Of a DNA stretch of 64,000 nt, positions 62,831 through 64,000 are shown one piece after another (the stretch's first letter is position 1; each line of letters starts with the position of its first letter). A model generated the notes under the pieces. The model made no database searches, was not told the DNA's origin, and was given only the letters and a program-made list of their open reading frames with translations. The DNA is from Aureimonas sp. ME7. GTDB taxonomy: Bacteria; Pseudomonadota; Alphaproteobacteria; Rhizobiales; Rhizobiaceae. Location of the stretch: contig NZ_CAJCKW010000003.1 of NCBI RefSeq assembly GCF_903970965.1, forward strand, positions 62,001 through 126,000, in the 5' to 3' direction. Made by a program: the position numbers and the translations under genes.

Positions 62831-63298
62831 ATGGCGAATGGTGCGAGCGAGGACATCGGTTTGAGCCTGCGGCAGAGCGTGGCGGACCACACGGGTGCGC
62901 CGGTGCGCGGCGAGGCTGGCTTCGTCCTGGTGTCCAACAACGAGAAGCCGGCGCGCGACTGGTCGGCGGCGCTCGATCTCGTGCGCGAGGCGAGCGAGGC
63001 CATTCGGATCCGCGACGAGCGCGCGACCGAGATGGAGATCGAGCATCGCCTGGATGCCGAGCGCGCGAGCGACGAGATCCGCACGCTTCAGGAGCAACTC
63101 GACGAAACCGAGCTCAAGCTCGCCGAGACGGAAGCGCGTGCGCGTCTGGCCGAGGCGCGGGCCGGCGAGGCCGAAGCCTGGCTCGCCAAGATGCACGACG
63201 CGATCGTCGGCAGCTTCGGGCGGGTGCTGGCGGGCGAGGACGCGGCCGAGGCCGAGCTTCGCGCGGCGCTGGCGAGCGGCCGCTTCGGAGAGGAATGA
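62831..63298 (+). CDS. Coiled-coil protein
   Basis: A 155-aa protein. After ~40 polar residues, a heptad region runs from ~55 to ~125 (EIRTLQEQLDETELKLAETE), followed by a short tail. It overlaps the next gene by 4 nt (ATGA). Function unknown; it may act with the neighbouring coiled-coil proteins. Confidence 0.7.
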   Translation: MANGASEDIGLSLRQSVADHTGAPVRGEAGFVLVSNNEKPARDWSAALDLVREASEAIRIRDERATEMEIEHRLDAERASDEIRTLQEQLDETELKLAETEARARLAEARAGEAEAWLAKMHDAIVGSFGRVLAGEDAAEAELRAALASGRFGEE

Positions 63299-63801
63299 TG
63301 AGCGCGGTGAGGGAGGCCGTGATCTTCGAGGACGGCGAGGCGGTCGGACCGGGGAGCGACAAGTCCGTCTCGTCCCGGACGGGAGAGGCCGTCCCCGCCC
63401 AACTGGCGATCGCGCTCGCCGTCGGGCAGTTGACGATCGATGCGGGCCCCGCGGACTGGACCAAAACACTGACCCTCGTCGAGCGCGCGGCCGCCACGAT
63501 CCGCGCCTACGAGAAGCGCTTTCTCCAGCTGGAAAAGCAGTCCAAGGCGCTGGCCGACCGGGCGGCTGAGGACCAGCACCGCCTTCATAACCACATTCAG
63601 GCGATGGAAGAGCGTCTCAAGCAGACGGAAGAGCGGGTGATCGCGGCCGAAGCGGCCACGCGCGACGCTGAATACCACGAGTGGGAAGCGGACATGCGCG
63701 TCAAGCGCGCCGAGCAGCGCGCCGTCGAGGCGGAAGCCAAGGCGCAGCAGACGGAAGCCTATCTGCGCCGCGTCCACGAGCTTCTGTCCGGCGTTTCCTG
63801 A
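63295..63801 (+). CDS. Coiled-coil protein
   Basis: A 168-aa protein. The first ~60 residues are globular-looking; ~75-160 form a coiled-coil (LEKQSKALADRAAEDQHRLH; AEAKAQQTEAYLRRVHELLS). It is coupled to the previous gene and resembles it in layout, suggesting duplication. After it, 199 nt to the window end hold no clear gene. Confidence 0.7.
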   Translation: MMSAVREAVIFEDGEAVGPGSDKSVSSRTGEAVPAQLAIALAVGQLTIDAGPADWTKTLTLVERAAATIRAYEKRFLQLEKQSKALADRAAEDQHRLHNHIQAMEERLKQTEERVIAAEAATRDAEYHEWEADMRVKRAEQRAVEAEAKAQQTEAYLRRVHELLSGVS

Positions 63802-64000
63802 GGCGGGTCGAGGACGGACCCTCGCGTTCGCGATGCCGCGTTGTCGGATGGTCCGGCGACGGGATCGACGTTTCCGGTTCGCGGTGTCGCCAGAAGCGCG
63901 ATCTCCTCTTGGTGAGGGATGGATCGCCGATCTTGGGCGTTCGCCTCGCCGTTGCAAACCGTTTTTCCGCACGGACCGGATCGGGGGAAGACACAAAGCG

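Overview
The window is high-GC chromosomal DNA from an alphaproteobacterium of the Hyphomicrobiales (Rhizobiales), most likely close to Aurantimonadaceae (Aureimonas/Aurantimonas). Support comes from two BA14K-family proteins, the DUF4167 protein next to prfA-prmC, the ubiG / aspartate kinase / ptsP / prfA / prmC cluster, a class I lysyl-tRNA synthetase, and Irr-like palindromes upstream of dps. The genus is inference from gene content, not from an alignment.

Layout. 1-9 kb: the end of a parvulin-type PPIase, argJ, a GNAT acetyltransferase, mutT, a small Flp pilin locus, a methyltransferase, comF, grxC, a nitrilase-family amidase, DUF1178 and two tandem DUF1289 genes, followed by an AT-richer HNH-type gene that looks acquired. 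9-20 kb: dps with two operator-like palindromes, a serine hydrolase overlapping ubiG, aspartate kinase, ptsP (nitrogen PTS enzyme I), prfA, prmC and the DUF4167 protein. 20-24 kb: a large RTX calcium-binding secreted protein flanked by AT-rich regulatory spacers.

24.6-44.8 kb is the centre of interest. A 20,172-bp Mu-like transposable prophage (24622-44793) sits inside a family 2 glycosyltransferase gene. The two halves of that gene lie outside the element (44794-46097 and 23974-24616). The ends are TGTA...TACA inverted repeats, the flanks carry a 5-bp GGAAG duplication, and removing the element plus one duplication restores one 649-codon frame exactly. The left end (44.8 kb) carries three transposase-binding-like repeats and the right end two. 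Gene order from left to right: S24 repressor, Ner-like and small early genes, ParB-like protein, DDE transposase, Mu gp25/26/27-like genes, then a P2-like contractile tail set (sheath, tube, E/E' with a T TTT TTG slippery site, tape measure with two wall-hydrolase domains, U, X, D), and a D12 adenine methyltransferase at the mom-like position. Portal, capsid, protease and baseplate genes are absent. The first 90 or so residues of the terminase are fused in frame to the Asp-box propeller end of a tail fibre or spike, which looks like one large internal deletion. The transposase also appears to end early, and no MuB-type ATPase is present. The element therefore looks like a well-bounded but defective hybrid prophage.

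46-64 kb: a periplasmic solute-binding protein, lysK, a nuclease-fold protein, an S24-type regulator, a BrkB/YihY membrane protein, a fatty-acid beta-oxidation set (acyl-CoA dehydrogenase, thiolase, FadB/FadJ-like) with a divergent EAL phosphodiesterase between its members and a palindromic operator at its head, an aminopeptidase P, two BA14K proteins and three consecutive coiled-coil proteins of unknown role. No rRNA, tRNA or CRISPR was recognised.
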